DNA of 64,000 bases from an uncultured Ruminococcus sp. (GTDB lineage Bacteria > Bacillota > Clostridia > Lachnospirales > Lachnospiraceae): contig FMEL01000015.1 of the NCBI GenBank assembly GCA_900066355.1, positions 1 to 64,000 of the forward strand, written 5' to 3'. A program made the translations under genes and the position numbers. A model generated the notes under the pieces. It was given only the letters and a program-made list of their open reading frames with translations. It ran no database searches and was not told where the DNA came from. This document shows, in pieces, positions 1 to 8,791 of the stretch. Numbering within the stretch: position 1 is the first letter of the stretch; the number at the start of each line of letters is the position of its first letter.

Positions 1-452
1 GGTCCATCTCCCTCTATAAGATTTGAGTATGAAGATCCTGTACTGCTCAATGTTTTTGGTATGACAATTTCTGTTACTCCTTTATTTCCGCCTAAAATTG
101 CTCTTCCTAAATATTCAATATTAGATGGCAGTTTTAATTCTGTCAGTTTTGTATATGCCAGCACACTTTCCCCAATTCTGGTCACTGTATCTGGTATTTT
201 TATACTCGTCAAACTTGTTTGCGTAAATGCATAGCGAGAGATTCCTGTTACTGTATCTGGTATCTCTACAGATGTTAATGTACTATTTTTATGGAATAGA
301 TGTTCTGGAATCACCGTCATTCCAGACTCAATTACCGCTGTTTGCACATTACTCTCCGCAAACGGTCCATCTCCCTCTATAAGATTTGAGTATGAAGATC
401 CTGTACTGCTCAATGTTTTTGGTATGACAATTTCTGTTACTCCTTTATTTCC
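1..452. repeat. 89-bp exact direct repeat inside the LRR gene (1-89 and 364-452)
   Basis: Bases 1-89 are repeated without mismatch at 364-452. The offset of 363 bp is exactly 121 codons, so the repeat encodes the same peptide (GNKGVTEIVIPKTLSS and on) and preserves frame. The left copy may continue beyond the window edge. The unit equals several LRR turns, so copy-number change by recombination would lengthen or shorten the solenoid in frame. Confidence 0.95.
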
Positions 453-2510
453 AGATAATATACATCTTCCTAAACTGTTTAATTCAGCAGGTAACACTAA
501 GGAATCCAAATTTGTGTCTGCGAATGCATAATCGCCAATAGAAGTAATACAATCTGGAATCAAGATTGCCGTAAGATATTTATTTCCTCTAAAAGCGCCC
601 TCTCCAATTGCAACAACCGGATATCCATCAATTGTATCTGGTACTATAATAGCGGCTACTGAACCATAATATTTAGTGATTGTCGCAACATCTTCATCCT
701 GCGCATTTTTAGATACTGTATAGTCATATCTTGGCTGAATTGTGCTTTCACTTCCTGTGCCTCCATCACTGTTATAAATTCCGGATGCATCACTAAAGTA
801 TCGTGAGTCTGAAGATGTATAATATTTTCTGTTACTGCTTCCTCTTGTACATGGATTTTTCAAAATTCCATCTTCATAATGATTTGCAATTCGTACCGGA
901 CTGTTATTTTCGTCCCATATTACAACAGTTTTGGATCCCAAATCCATTGATGCTATCTTCATAGTTATCCCGGCACTTGCATGAAGATATCCCCACGTAT
1001 CCATACACACAGCCGGTTTCTTATCGTCCTCATAAGTCCATGCCTGCAATCCCATACGGGAACCAACTTTTCCCCATGCGCTCGCATCAATTCCCGGCAG
1101 TTCTGTTATTCCAACACTGGCTGTCAATGTCGCATCCAATTCAGCTCTTGCTGATATAGTAGGTTTCTTTTTTTTCTCAAAGTTATTCACAACAGTCGTT
1201 CCTTTTCCACGCCTGTAATGAACCCCTGCTGTAACTTTGCTTTTGTAACTCAGACTACATTGACCGGTCGCTTCAAGGGACACCGACAGTTTTGCAGTTC
1301 CAATTCCTCCGAATGGGATGTATACTAAATCAAGTGATTTCGGTAAGCCCAGACTTTCCCTGGCATCTCCTTTTACTGTTACAGTTACAGTTGGATCCGC
1401 ATCCATAGCAACATATACTTCTTTTATTCCATTAACCTTATAATTAACCACAGGTGTAGGTATTGTTACATTAACAGTTGCAGATAATCCATCTCCTAAC
1501 GTAAATGTTTTTGATCTTTTTATTGCTGTAAGATTCTTTGATCCGGCAAGACGTGGGTTACTGATCTCACGTCCATCCATATAATTTTTTTCAGCACTTC
1601 CGCCTTCAATCCAGGTCATAGTTCCTTCTCCCGCCTGGACTGCCTCTGTCAAATCAGCCTCTATTGTTCCCTGAACATCTAATTCATCTATAGAATTTTC
1701 ATCTTCGGCATCACTGATTTGTACAACCAAACCGCTTCCATTGTTTTCAACTGCAACCGCCTTATAAATAATCGGAAGTCCATTTTGCCAAAGCGCAAAT
1801 GTATCCCCATCTTTAAGACCATCCATATAATTAAATAATGTTACAAATTTTGCATTATTAAATTCATCAAACTGATATTCCGTTGTTTGTGGAATCTCAA
1901 CCACTCCATCAGCAAACACAGCTTTATTTACATAATTCTCATCAATAACCTGTGAATTAAGATAATCCGCCGCATCTTTCCACATTATATTTTTTTCTGA
2001 TAATGTCAGATTTTTCTGTGGCATAAATTTATTCTCTTCTAATTCTACCCATCCTTGATCTATAGCAACCTGCGCTGCATTAAAATACTCTGCTGCCTTT
2101 TCATCGTTTACATGTATAAACTCACTTTGATCATCAAAATCGTATGTACTTTCCGCATTTGCGGTATAACCCATACAGAGATTCATAGTATATACAGCAA
2201 ATTCTCTCGTCACAGGATCTGCTGGCCTTACCTTCTCTCCAGCTTCAATATCTACAAGTCCAAATTCTGCAGCCGTCATAATATCCTGATAATATTCATC
2301 TTCAGAATCAATATCATTAAAATAATTGTCCGGATAATCATCCTGCTTTACAGTTATCCCAAACAGCTGAGTTAAATCATGCAGCCACTGTGCTCTTGTA
2401 ATAGTTACCTCTGCTGCCTGTACTTTCGATGAAGTCAGTGTCATTATAAATACGCTGAAAACAATTACAATAAATCCAAATTTCTTTATTAAATCTTGTA
2501 CTTTCTTCAT
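1..2510 (-). CDS. Secreted SLH-like / leucine-rich-repeat (BspA-type) surface protein, 3' end outside the window
   Basis: An uninterrupted reading frame of about 836 codons runs from the ATG at 2510 off the left edge. The first 32 residues are a Sec signal peptide (KK, hydrophobic core, cleavage near VQAAE). Residues about 35-120 resemble S-layer-homology repeats (ITRAQWL, DI, PVTREFAV motifs), which in Firmicutes bind secondary cell wall polymers. A long beta-rich middle has no family I recognise. From about residue 600 to the edge there are LRR_5/BspA-type repeats (IPDTVTxIxxxAFxxT pattern), usual in mucosal surface adhesins. A GGAG box about 9 nt upstream supports the start. It follows the CHAP gene on the same strand after a palindrome at 2564-2591. 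The LRR part holds an 89-bp exact DNA repeat. The ligand is unknown. Confidence 0.85.
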   Translation of the reverse strand, partial: MKKVQDLIKKFGFIVIVFSVFIMTLTSSKVQAAEVTITRAQWLHDLTQLFGITVKQDDYPDNYFNDIDSEDEYYQDIMTAAEFGLVDIEAGEKVRPADPVTREFAVYTMNLCMGYTANAESTYDFDDQSEFIHVNDEKAAEYFNAAQVAIDQGWVELEENKFMPQKNLTLSEKNIMWKDAADYLNSQVIDENYVNKAVFADGVVEIPQTTEYQFDEFNNAKFVTLFNYMDGLKDGDTFALWQNGLPIIYKAVAVENNGSGLVVQISDAEDENSIDELDVQGTIEADLTEAVQAGEGTMTWIEGGSAEKNYMDGREISNPRLAGSKNLTAIKRSKTFTLGDGLSATVNVTIPTPVVNYKVNGIKEVYVAMDADPTVTVTVKGDARESLGLPKSLDLVYIPFGGIGTAKLSVSLEATGQCSLSYKSKVTAGVHYRRGKGTTVVNNFEKKKKPTISARAELDATLTASVGITELPGIDASAWGKVGSRMGLQAWTYEDDKKPAVCMDTWGYLHASAGITMKIASMDLGSKTVVIWDENNSPVRIANHYEDGILKNPCTRGSSNRKYYTSSDSRYFSDASGIYNSDGGTGSESTIQPRYDYTVSKNAQDEDVATITKYYGSVAAIIVPDTIDGYPVVAIGEGAFRGNKYLTAILIPDCITSIGDYAFADTNLDSLVLPAELNSLGRCILSGNKGVTEIVIPKTLSSTGSSYSNLIEGDGPFAESNVQTAVIESGMTVIPEHLFHKNSTLTSVEIPDTVTGISRYAFTQTSLTSIKIPDTVTRIGESVLAYTKLTELKLPSNIEYLGRAILGGNKGVTEIVIPKTLSSTGSSYSNLIEGDG

Positions 2511-2563
2511 ACCCTTCTTCTCCATTTTGTAATTCACTATGTCAAATTATTTCTCTTAAAAAT

Positions 2564-2591
2564 TTGAACCATCAGATATCTGATGGTTCAA
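2564..2591. terminator. 28-nt perfect palindrome between the CHAP and LRR genes
   Basis: The sequence is its own reverse complement (TTGAACCATCAGAT and mirror). It lies 27 bp beyond the CHAP stop codon. On the minus strand it is followed by a short T run (ATTTTTAAG), which fits a modest intrinsic terminator for the CHAP gene. An operator role cannot be excluded. Confidence 0.5.
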
Positions 2592-2617
2592 TATAATCCT
2601 TTCTCACAGCTAATTCT

Positions 2618-4168
2618 TTATTTCAAAGTCTTCACTCTGATAATTGCAGCCTTTCCTTTATAAACTTTTCTGCCTGATTTTATCATCGGCACTATTTTAT
2701 AATAATAGGTCTTTTTTCTTTTCAGTTTTTTGTTTGTATATTTGACTGTGTTTTTATTAAGTTTCTTTATCAGTTTGTACCCTGAATTTTTCTTGGTGGA
2801 ACGGTAAACTCTGTATCCGGTTACATTTTTCATTTTTTTCCACTGTAACGTTACAGAATTTCGAGTTCTTCTTTTTACTTTGACAGCCAGTGTCTTGTTG
2901 TTCTGAGATGTTGTTGGCTGTTTTTTCTGTACTGTTGAAGAGCTTACTTTTCCTGTATTTCCAGGCTTAACACTATCGGAAACTTTTTTCTCTTCTACAT
3001 TGATAACGTTAAGCGGTGCATATGAATAATTTCCGGCTTTATCATATGCATATATGTGAGTTCTGTAAACGCCATATTCTCCATTATGGTCTGAACGTCT
3101 CACTGTAAAACTAAAAGTATTACCGGTCTGTATACCACGACATTTTGCATTACTCCACCAGTCTTTTACAATATCATCCTGTTCATTGACCGCAGTCCAT
3201 GTCGGAAACTGTACCCTATCTATCTTATAATTATCTGTAGCCGTACATGTAACTGTATATCCTTCTGATGTAAGATTTGAAATTTTAACATTGCTGATTA
3301 CAGGCTTTGTATTGTCCTGAATTGTAAAACTGGCTTTTCCACTGAAATAATACTGATTATTTGCATTTGCCCAGAGCTGATATGTATATGTTTCTCCTGA
3401 TTGCAAACCACTTGGTCTTGCTTCACTTACTATATTTAATGTCTGATTAATAGTTGAATAATTCAGGCCGCAGTTTTCTCTGTGATCTACCACACATGTA
3501 CCTGTGGAATCCCAGACATAAGCCCCTACCTGTGCCACTGTAGCTCTGCCCGGATTCTGAATATCTCCCGCAATTTCCGCATTCCATGTATCTGTCCAGT
3601 TGGTTCGAATATTGCTATAAGAAATTGTAGCTGATGAAGTAGAACCGAAGTCTGGTCTTATTGCACATTCCACCACTTGAAGTGGAAACCAGTTTTGTGT
3701 ACAATATTTGTTATTTCCAACATTTTGTCCAACAGCATTAAAACCTACTGAATCTGCTGATGTAACGATTCCTACATGTCCATATGCTGAAGTTGAATAA
3801 GAACCGTGGCTATAACTTGGCTTCCATACAGCAATGTCTCCTGGCTGGTAATTTCCGTAAACTCTGATCCAACCACTAGGTAGATTATTACGTCTATATG
3901 CTTCCGCATTACCTCCTGGTGATGTAGTTCCTAAATATTGATAATAATAACAAATTAAATCAACACATTGTGCTCCATATTGTCCATCATAATCTAAAGC
4001 CTTTCCGAGCTGCGATTGTGCCCAGGCAACAGCTTCACTTTGGGTATGCGCCGAATATGCCATTATCTCAGCCGGTGCAAATCCTACATCCAATCCAGCT
4101 GCCTCAGCCCCCGTCAATGTCAGCAGACACACCATAATCATTGCCACCCAACGACTGATCTTCTTCAT
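2618..4168 (-). CDS. Secreted CHAP-domain peptidoglycan hydrolase with Ig-like/GBS Bsp-like and Fn3 domains
   Basis: Probable cell-wall amidase/endopeptidase acting outside the cell. I chose the ATG at 4168 because an AGGGGG box sits about 8 nt ahead of it; an in-frame ATG 18 bp upstream lacks this. Order: signal peptide (about 1-25), CHAP domain (about 35-165) with the catalytic Cys in GAQCVDL and the His in YGHVGIV, then two beta-sandwich modules resembling GBS Bsp-like/Ig domains (about 180-390, the second with a YAYDKAGN motif), a Ser/Thr/Lys linker, and a C-terminal Fn3-like domain (about 425-516, GYRVYRSTKKNSGY). The modular tail probably binds wall or host glycans. It is transcribed towards the LRR surface protein and divergently from signalling operon A. 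Confidence 0.85.
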   Translation of the reverse strand: MKKISRWVAMIMVCLLTLTGAEAAGLDVGFAPAEIMAYSAHTQSEAVAWAQSQLGKALDYDGQYGAQCVDLICYYYQYLGTTSPGGNAEAYRRNNLPSGWIRVYGNYQPGDIAVWKPSYSHGSYSTSAYGHVGIVTSADSVGFNAVGQNVGNNKYCTQNWFPLQVVECAIRPDFGSTSSATISYSNIRTNWTDTWNAEIAGDIQNPGRATVAQVGAYVWDSTGTCVVDHRENCGLNYSTINQTLNIVSEARPSGLQSGETYTYQLWANANNQYYFSGKASFTIQDNTKPVISNVKISNLTSEGYTVTCTATDNYKIDRVQFPTWTAVNEQDDIVKDWWSNAKCRGIQTGNTFSFTVRRSDHNGEYGVYRTHIYAYDKAGNYSYAPLNVINVEEKKVSDSVKPGNTGKVSSSTVQKKQPTTSQNNKTLAVKVKRRTRNSVTLQWKKMKNVTGYRVYRSTKKNSGYKLIKKLNKNTVKYTNKKLKRKKTYYYKIVPMIKSGRKVYKGKAAIIRVKTLK

Positions 4169-4362
4169 CCCATTTCCCCCTTGCATAGTGTATTTCCTTT
4201 AATTTACCACATCTTTCCCCTCATTTTTCGCCCTCGGCATAAACAGACATATTTGCATACATAATTAACAATTAATCCCAATTTCCCTGTTTATTGTTTC
4301 TGTTTTTTTGAACACATCAGACAATTTATATATAAACTTTTCTACAAAATGGGCTGAAACTG

Positions 4363-4371
4363 TGCTATAAT
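4363..4371 (+). promoter_or_regulatory. Extended -10 promoter of signalling operon A
   Basis: TGC directly precedes a consensus TATAAT (4366-4371), about 30 bp before the start of the LytTR regulator. The -35 region is poor, as expected for an extended -10 promoter. The upstream gap from 4169 holds no other clear site. Confidence 0.55.
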
Positions 4372-4400
4372 ATTTCTATTATTTGATCAGAGGTGCCTAT

Positions 4401-5126
4401 ATGTTAAAAATTGCCATATGCGAAGACAATTCTATTCACTGCAAACAAATCCACGACCTGACCTGTTCCTGTCTTCAGGCGGCATACGACGTTGATATTT
4501 ATACTTCCGCGGATGATTTTCTTGCCCGGATCACTGATCAAAAATGTCCTTACCAGATCGTTCTGATGGACATTGAGCTTGATTCCGGAGATATGTCCGG
4601 TATTCATCTTGCCGAAAAGATCAATCTTTCCAATTCAGGAACCCAGATTATTTTTATCAGTCAGTATCTTCAGTACGCTTCTGCTGTTTATGAGACAAAC
4701 CACGTTTATTTTGTCAGCAAACAGCAGATGGAAGAGTATCTTCCCAGGGCGCTCTCGGCTGCCTGTCGCAAGTTGTCCGAGCTTCACCGGCAGTATTTTT
4801 GTTTCAGTTATCTTTCCCGGGATTACCGCATTCCCCGTTCCGATATACTGTATATGGAACGCAAACTGCGAAATACCGAAATACATACAAAATCTCAGAT
4901 TTACTATTGTCGCGACAAAATTCAGGATCTTATCGAACAACTACAGCCTGATTTCTGCATCTGTCACAAAAGCTTCGCGGTCAATATAAATGCCATACAT
5001 ACCTTAAGTCATGCCGGTATTGAGATTTCTGACGGCACGCGCCTTCCTGTAAGCCGTAACTGTTACCAGTCAACCAAAGATGCCTTTGCGCTGCTGCTAC
5101 TAAAAAGTCAAAATGAGGATCTGTGA
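4401..5126 (+). CDS. LytTR-family response regulator (operon A)
   Basis: AgrA/LytR-type transcription factor. The receiver domain (about 1-125) has the acidic pocket CEDN, phospho-acceptor Asp57 in LMDIEL, and SxQY and FVSK motifs; the C-terminal LytTR DNA-binding domain (about 140-240) has the typical CHKSFAVN and LPVSR motifs. The ATG at 4401 follows an AGAGGTG box; an in-frame TTG 18 bp upstream is less likely. Its stop overlaps the next start by one base (TGATG), so it is translationally coupled to the split kinase genes. It is clearly paralogous to the regulator at 9730. LytTR regulators commonly control peptide-signalled functions, but no signal peptide gene was found here, so the target is unknown. 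Confidence 0.9.
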   Translation: MLKIAICEDNSIHCKQIHDLTCSCLQAAYDVDIYTSADDFLARITDQKCPYQIVLMDIELDSGDMSGIHLAEKINLSNSGTQIIFISQYLQYASAVYETNHVYFVSKQQMEEYLPRALSAACRKLSELHRQYFCFSYLSRDYRIPRSDILYMERKLRNTEIHTKSQIYYCRDKIQDLIEQLQPDFCICHKSFAVNINAIHTLSHAGIEISDGTRLPVSRNCYQSTKDAFALLLLKSQNEDL

Positions 5127-6052
5127 TGTTAAAGAATCTGGCATTTACAATGCTCACTGCGGTATATTATTCCGTTATTCCTGTATATTGTTTTATGCAG
5201 CTTTTTTCCTGCACGGACAAATTCAAAATTTATATTCACGTTTTAGCATCCTTCTTTATTCTGTGGGCGCTTCAATTTATCAAGTTGTATGAGCATGCCT
5301 CCGAGGCAACGACTCTGTCGCAGTTATTTATCTTTCTTAATGTATTTTTCCTGTTCAGAGGACCGGTAAAACAAAAACTTCTGTCCTATTTTATCTTTCT
5401 TCTCACCGCCATATTGACCGAAATCCTGTCCATAAATATTTACATACAGATTTACAACCATTTCTTTCACCAGCCTGCATACACCGCCTCAAATATATAT
5501 TCACTTTGCAGTTTCCACGAAAAGCTGATGATACAAATAATGATTTTTTCTTTTGGCTATTTGTTTTATAAAAATATTTTCTCGCTCTTAAAGAAGTGTA
5601 TTAATTATTTAAAATTCTCTTTGTTACTGCTCATTACTCTGCCGATTATTCATCCCCTGATTACAACAGAATTTACGCAGTATTACAAATTCCAGCAGTG
5701 TTTTATCCCCGTTCTTCTGTATATTATTTGCTGCTGTATAACTTTCCCGTTGTTTATACATGGGCTTCATTTATTCAAAAAAGAGCAAATTGCTTTCAAC
5801 CGGAATCTTCACAAAATGGAGTTGCTGAAACAGCAGATGGAAGTGTCGGAAGAAATGAAACAGGAATATGTCAAAATACGGAAGTGGAATCACGATATAG
5901 AAAATCATCTGCTTTCTCTGGAGTATCTCACACGCACCCGTAAAGCAGATGAAGCGGAAAGATACTGTTCTTCCGTATTACTTAACAGTTCGAAACCTGA
6001 GGAGCAGCCCTCTGCCTGCACACCCGTCAATCAGGAGGATTCTGTATTATGA
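5126..6052 (+). CDS. Membrane sensor half-kinase: multi-TM domain plus phospho-accepting His helix, no ATPase
   Basis: 308 residues. About six or seven hydrophobic segments (1-225) are followed by a coiled coil and an AgrC/Spo0B-type dimerisation helix with RKWNHDIENHLLSLEYL; the His is near residue 256. The protein ends about 50 residues later without the N, G1 and G2 boxes of a HATPase_c domain. The next gene starts inside its stop (ATGA, 6049-6052), has its own AGGAGG box and supplies the ATPase. I infer a kinase split over two polypeptides. The helix plus the EAERYC segment is closely similar to the start of the 138-residue protein at 10454. A simple frameshift is unlikely, because the second protein begins with its own membrane segments. 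Confidence 0.85.
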   Translation: MLKNLAFTMLTAVYYSVIPVYCFMQLFSCTDKFKIYIHVLASFFILWALQFIKLYEHASEATTLSQLFIFLNVFFLFRGPVKQKLLSYFIFLLTAILTEILSINIYIQIYNHFFHQPAYTASNIYSLCSFHEKLMIQIMIFSFGYLFYKNIFSLLKKCINYLKFSLLLLITLPIIHPLITTEFTQYYKFQQCFIPVLLYIICCCITFPLFIHGLHLFKKEQIAFNRNLHKMELLKQQMEVSEEMKQEYVKIRKWNHDIENHLLSLEYLTRTRKADEAERYCSSVLLNSSKPEEQPSACTPVNQEDSVL

Positions 6053-6864
6053 GAAGAAAAATAACTTTCATTATTTCTTTAATCCTTTTTCAGATATTTT
6101 ATCTTCTGTCACACTATACCGTACAATACCTGAATCTTTTTTTCTTACTGACATGTCTGTCCGCACTTATCGTCTGCTACAATCTGTACCGGCTCCTGAT
6201 GCAGATTTTTATCGGTCAGAAAACAGAAGCGGAACTTAACCTGCTAAAGAAACAACAGGCTTTAAACGCCGAACACTTACAGTTAGTAAGACAGCAGGAA
6301 AACAACCTGCTCCAAACACAAAAGCAGTTTACCGAAACTCTGCAGACCGTTCAAACGCTTCTGCGCACCGGTGATTGTGAAAACGCCGAAAAACTCATTC
6401 ATGATACGCTTGACACGTTTCAGCGTGACCGTTTTCATCCTTATTGTGAAGACAACCTCATTCTCGCGATTCTGGAATCGAAGCGGATGCTTGCAGAACA
6501 ATCCGGTATTCATGTAGATTACCAAATTTTTCTTCCTGACAAATCAGTGATTCAGCCTTCAGATCTGAGCAGTGTTCTGTTTAATATACTGGATAATGCA
6601 ATTGAAGCCTGCCGCTCCACTGCAGGTTTCGATAAACATCTGTCTCTGTCACTGACAACTTCAAAGGGCTTTCTCTCTATTCTTGTCAGGAATACAAAGG
6701 ACCCTCAGACAGTATTCAACCACAGTACCACCAAGAAAAATTCTGTTCATCATGGATTAGGACTTTCTATCATTGAAGATATCTGTCGCAAATACGACGG
6801 AAGCTGGCAGTGGAACGACTGCGGAAACACTTTTGAATCCGTCATTCTTTTACGTTATTGCTGA
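6049..6864 (+). CDS. Half-kinase with HATPase_c domain and degenerate His box
   Basis: 271 residues. Two membrane segments (about 5-60) precede a long coiled coil and an AgrC-like helix (residues about 90-115). Where active kinases read H-D-F-K-N-H-L, this one reads K-Q-F-T-E-T-L, so the phospho-acceptor His and following Asp are missing. The ATP-binding domain is intact: N box NILDNAIEAC (about 179-188) and G box HGLGLSIIEDI (about 235-245). It overlaps the His-bearing protein by 4 nt, so stoichiometric co-production is expected. The simplest reading is a heteromer in which this subunit phosphorylates His256 of the partner, which then serves the LytTR regulator. This is inference from domain content. 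Confidence 0.85.
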   Translation: MRRKITFIISLILFQIFYLLSHYTVQYLNLFFLLTCLSALIVCYNLYRLLMQIFIGQKTEAELNLLKKQQALNAEHLQLVRQQENNLLQTQKQFTETLQTVQTLLRTGDCENAEKLIHDTLDTFQRDRFHPYCEDNLILAILESKRMLAEQSGIHVDYQIFLPDKSVIQPSDLSSVLFNILDNAIEACRSTAGFDKHLSLSLTTSKGFLSILVRNTKDPQTVFNHSTTKKNSVHHGLGLSIIEDICRKYDGSWQWNDCGNTFESVILLRYC

Positions 6865-6891
6865 TACGAAGTAATTTTCTTTGAAGCAAAA

Positions 6892-6947
6892 AATCTCCGG
6901 AATCCCAATCTGTTTTCGCACAGATTAAAATTCCGGAGATTCTTTTT
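6892..6947. terminator. Bidirectional intrinsic terminator between operon A and dapF
   Basis: A 12-bp stem (AATCTCCGGAAT at 6892-6903 with its complement at 6930-6941) is followed by CTTTTTATTT on the plus strand and preceded by an A run that serves the minus strand. It separates the convergent kinase and dapF genes. Confidence 0.85.
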
Positions 6948-6962
6948 ATTTATGAATTGTTG

Positions 6963-7811
6963 TCATGAGAAAAAGCTCTCTGCCACGCTCATATCAGCCA
7001 CATAGCCGACACTTCCGGTCATGTAGATCGTATCGTCTTCTTTGATATCGATCTGGATTATACCGCCCGGCTGATTTACATTGATGCGGCTCTCTGTCAG
7101 GCCAAGTCTGTATGCCGCCATTGCTGCTGCGCAGCTTCCTGTACCGGAGGCTTTGGTATAGCCGGATCCTCTCTCCCAGATTTCAACATCAAGATTACCG
7201 CTGTCGATCCGTCTGCAGATCTGAAGATTCATTCTTTCAGGAAATTCGTCCGCATTCTCCACATACGGTCCGAGGTCTTTTGCAATCTCAGGGCTGACTT
7301 CATCCATAAAAATAATACAGTGCGGATTTCCGACAGTCAAACAGGTTGCCTTGTAATCTTTCTTATTAAAAGTGAAAGTTTCATTAATGACTTCACGGAC
7401 TTCTCCGGTAACCGGAATCTCTCTGGAAATAAAAGATGCTTTGCCCATGTTCACACGAAATTCTGTTGCACGGCTGTTCAGACATTCTACCTCAACCGGA
7501 CCGGACAGCGTTTCAATGCTGAACTTCTGCTCTTTCACATATTCATGATCAATCAGATATTTTGCAAAAATGCGGACACCGTTGCCACTGATTGCAGCTT
7601 CGCTTCCATCAGAATTATAGATATGGACACCCATTTTTCCGTTGATCTCGACCGGTCCGTAAAGCACACCGTCCGCGCCAAGTCCGAATCCTCTCTGACA
7701 CAGGAGAGCAATCTTTTTTCCCTGAAGCTGTACACGGTTTTTATTTGGATCGAGTACCAGATAATCATTACCAAGTCCCTGATATTTAATCATTGTAATG
7801 CTGTTTTCCAT
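6963..7811 (-). CDS. dapF: Diaminopimelate epimerase
   Basis: Cytoplasmic, cofactor-independent epimerase that converts LL- to meso-diaminopimelate for lysine and peptidoglycan synthesis. 282 residues, the usual size. The family signatures are present: YQGLGNDYLVLD at the start, SDGSEAAISGNGVR, and ASGTGSCAAAMA with the second catalytic Cys; the first catalytic position, usually Cys in the NGxRC motif, reads NGVRIF here, which deserves an alignment check. I placed the start at the ATG at 7811 behind an AGAGAGGG box; upstream in-frame codons are not supported. It lies apart from dapA and dapB (44.6-46.3 kb). Confidence 0.92.
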   Translation of the reverse strand: MENSITMIKYQGLGNDYLVLDPNKNRVQLQGKKIALLCQRGFGLGADGVLYGPVEINGKMGVHIYNSDGSEAAISGNGVRIFAKYLIDHEYVKEQKFSIETLSGPVEVECLNSRATEFRVNMGKASFISREIPVTGEVREVINETFTFNKKDYKATCLTVGNPHCIIFMDEVSPEIAKDLGPYVENADEFPERMNLQICRRIDSGNLDVEIWERGSGYTKASGTGSCAAAMAAYRLGLTESRINVNQPGGIIQIDIKEDDTIYMTGSVGYVADMSVAESFFS

Positions 7812-7960
7812 GACGAAACCCTCTCTTTCACAATATACGCACCTTTTTCTACAGTATATAGTTTTGTTTTTACAATGTATATAGAATAAAATGCTTGTTA
7901 TATTGCAAAAAATGCGTTCATCTCCCCTAAAAAGCAATTGGAAAATTCACCCCCTCAACT

Positions 7961-8656
7961 TCAGGACCATTTTACCTTCGCCTTCTTAACTGTCATGGTA
8001 TAAACTTTATCACAGCGCAGACGAAACGGATATTTCTTTCTTGTGACAAGGCAAAGATTCCTGTCATGATGTGCACGCTGCATACTGCAGTCAAGCATTC
8101 TCCAGCTTTTTCCGTATTTCACTTCGCACCATCCATGAAGAGAAAGCGGTGCCGCCGGTCCTCGCGCAGTCACGCCTCCTACCGCTACACGGCTGTCATA
8201 ACCGAGTACACGCGCAATATATGCCATCGTAGATGCATAATAATAGCAGTCTCCACGATGACGGCTAAACATATATCTCGCATAAGAAAACAGATTCTTT
8301 GCTTTCGGCGCACGATTTGTCATTCCGAAATACGGATAAGCCTGCAATGCCCTGTAGCAGGCTTTGAGACGTTTCGCCCTACTGTCTCCTGCTTTTGAAT
8401 TTCTCATTACAAAATCAACTGCCTGGCGAATTTCTCTCGTGTTTACCTTTCGCCCGGTCTTATCCACATAATAATATCCTTTTGCCTTTGAACCCACGAT
8501 TTTATTCGTGACCGGTTTGTTATTCTGATAAACTTTTCCATCGCGGATCGTGATCCTGGGCGCTGCCGGAACCGATACCGCCATACTCGTCACAAGCAAC
8601 ATAAACGTAAGCAAAACCCTTATGATTTTTTTGCTTAATTTTCTTCTCTTTTCCAT
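7961..8656 (-). CDS. Secreted transglutaminase-like (cysteine protease fold) protein
   Basis: Signal peptide (KRRKLSKK, hydrophobic core, cleavage after VPA), then a short GKVYQNNKPV-type segment seen in Lachnospiraceae wall proteins and a transglutaminase-like domain (about 75-230). The catalytic triad can be read: Cys in RGDCYYYA, His in LHGWCEV, Asp in MLDCSM. Such domains in secreted bacterial proteins are usually proteases or peptide cross-linkers; the substrate is unknown. The ATG at 8656 is preferred because the GGGAG box is 8 nt away; it is only 2 nt from the in-frame ATG at 8662. A good promoter (TTGTAA, 17 bp, TATTAT) lies at 8697-8725. Confidence 0.8.
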   Translation of the reverse strand: MEKRRKLSKKIIRVLLTFMLLVTSMAVSVPAAPRITIRDGKVYQNNKPVTNKIVGSKAKGYYYVDKTGRKVNTREIRQAVDFVMRNSKAGDSRAKRLKACYRALQAYPYFGMTNRAPKAKNLFSYARYMFSRHRGDCYYYASTMAYIARVLGYDSRVAVGGVTARGPAAPLSLHGWCEVKYGKSWRMLDCSMQRAHHDRNLCLVTRKKYPFRLRCDKVYTMTVKKAKVKWS

Positions 8657-8696
8657 TTCCATATCTCCCTGCCCAAAACAATATTTTCTAAATCTC

Positions 8697-8725
8697 ATAA
8701 TATAATATCACTTTTCTTTTTACAA
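8697..8725 (-). promoter_or_regulatory. SigA-type promoter of the transglutaminase-like gene
   Basis: On the minus strand TTGTAA (8720-8725) is separated by 17 bp from TATTAT (8697-8702), about 40 bp ahead of the start. Confidence 0.6.
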
Positions 8726-8791
8726 GAAATTTCCTATAATTATAAAAACAGTTCCACGACAACATCATTATTCTTTCCCGGGAGGATTTCC

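Noticed and set aside
977..2375. Plus-strand frames at 977-1159 and 2055-2375
   Set aside because: Both are antisense to the long LRR/SLH reading frame, which has a signal peptide and continuous domain homology.
5126..6864. Possibility that the split kinase is one gene with a frameshift
   Set aside because: The second protein has its own AGGAGG box, start codon and membrane segments, and a separate degenerate DHp, so it is a distinct subunit rather than the tail of the first.
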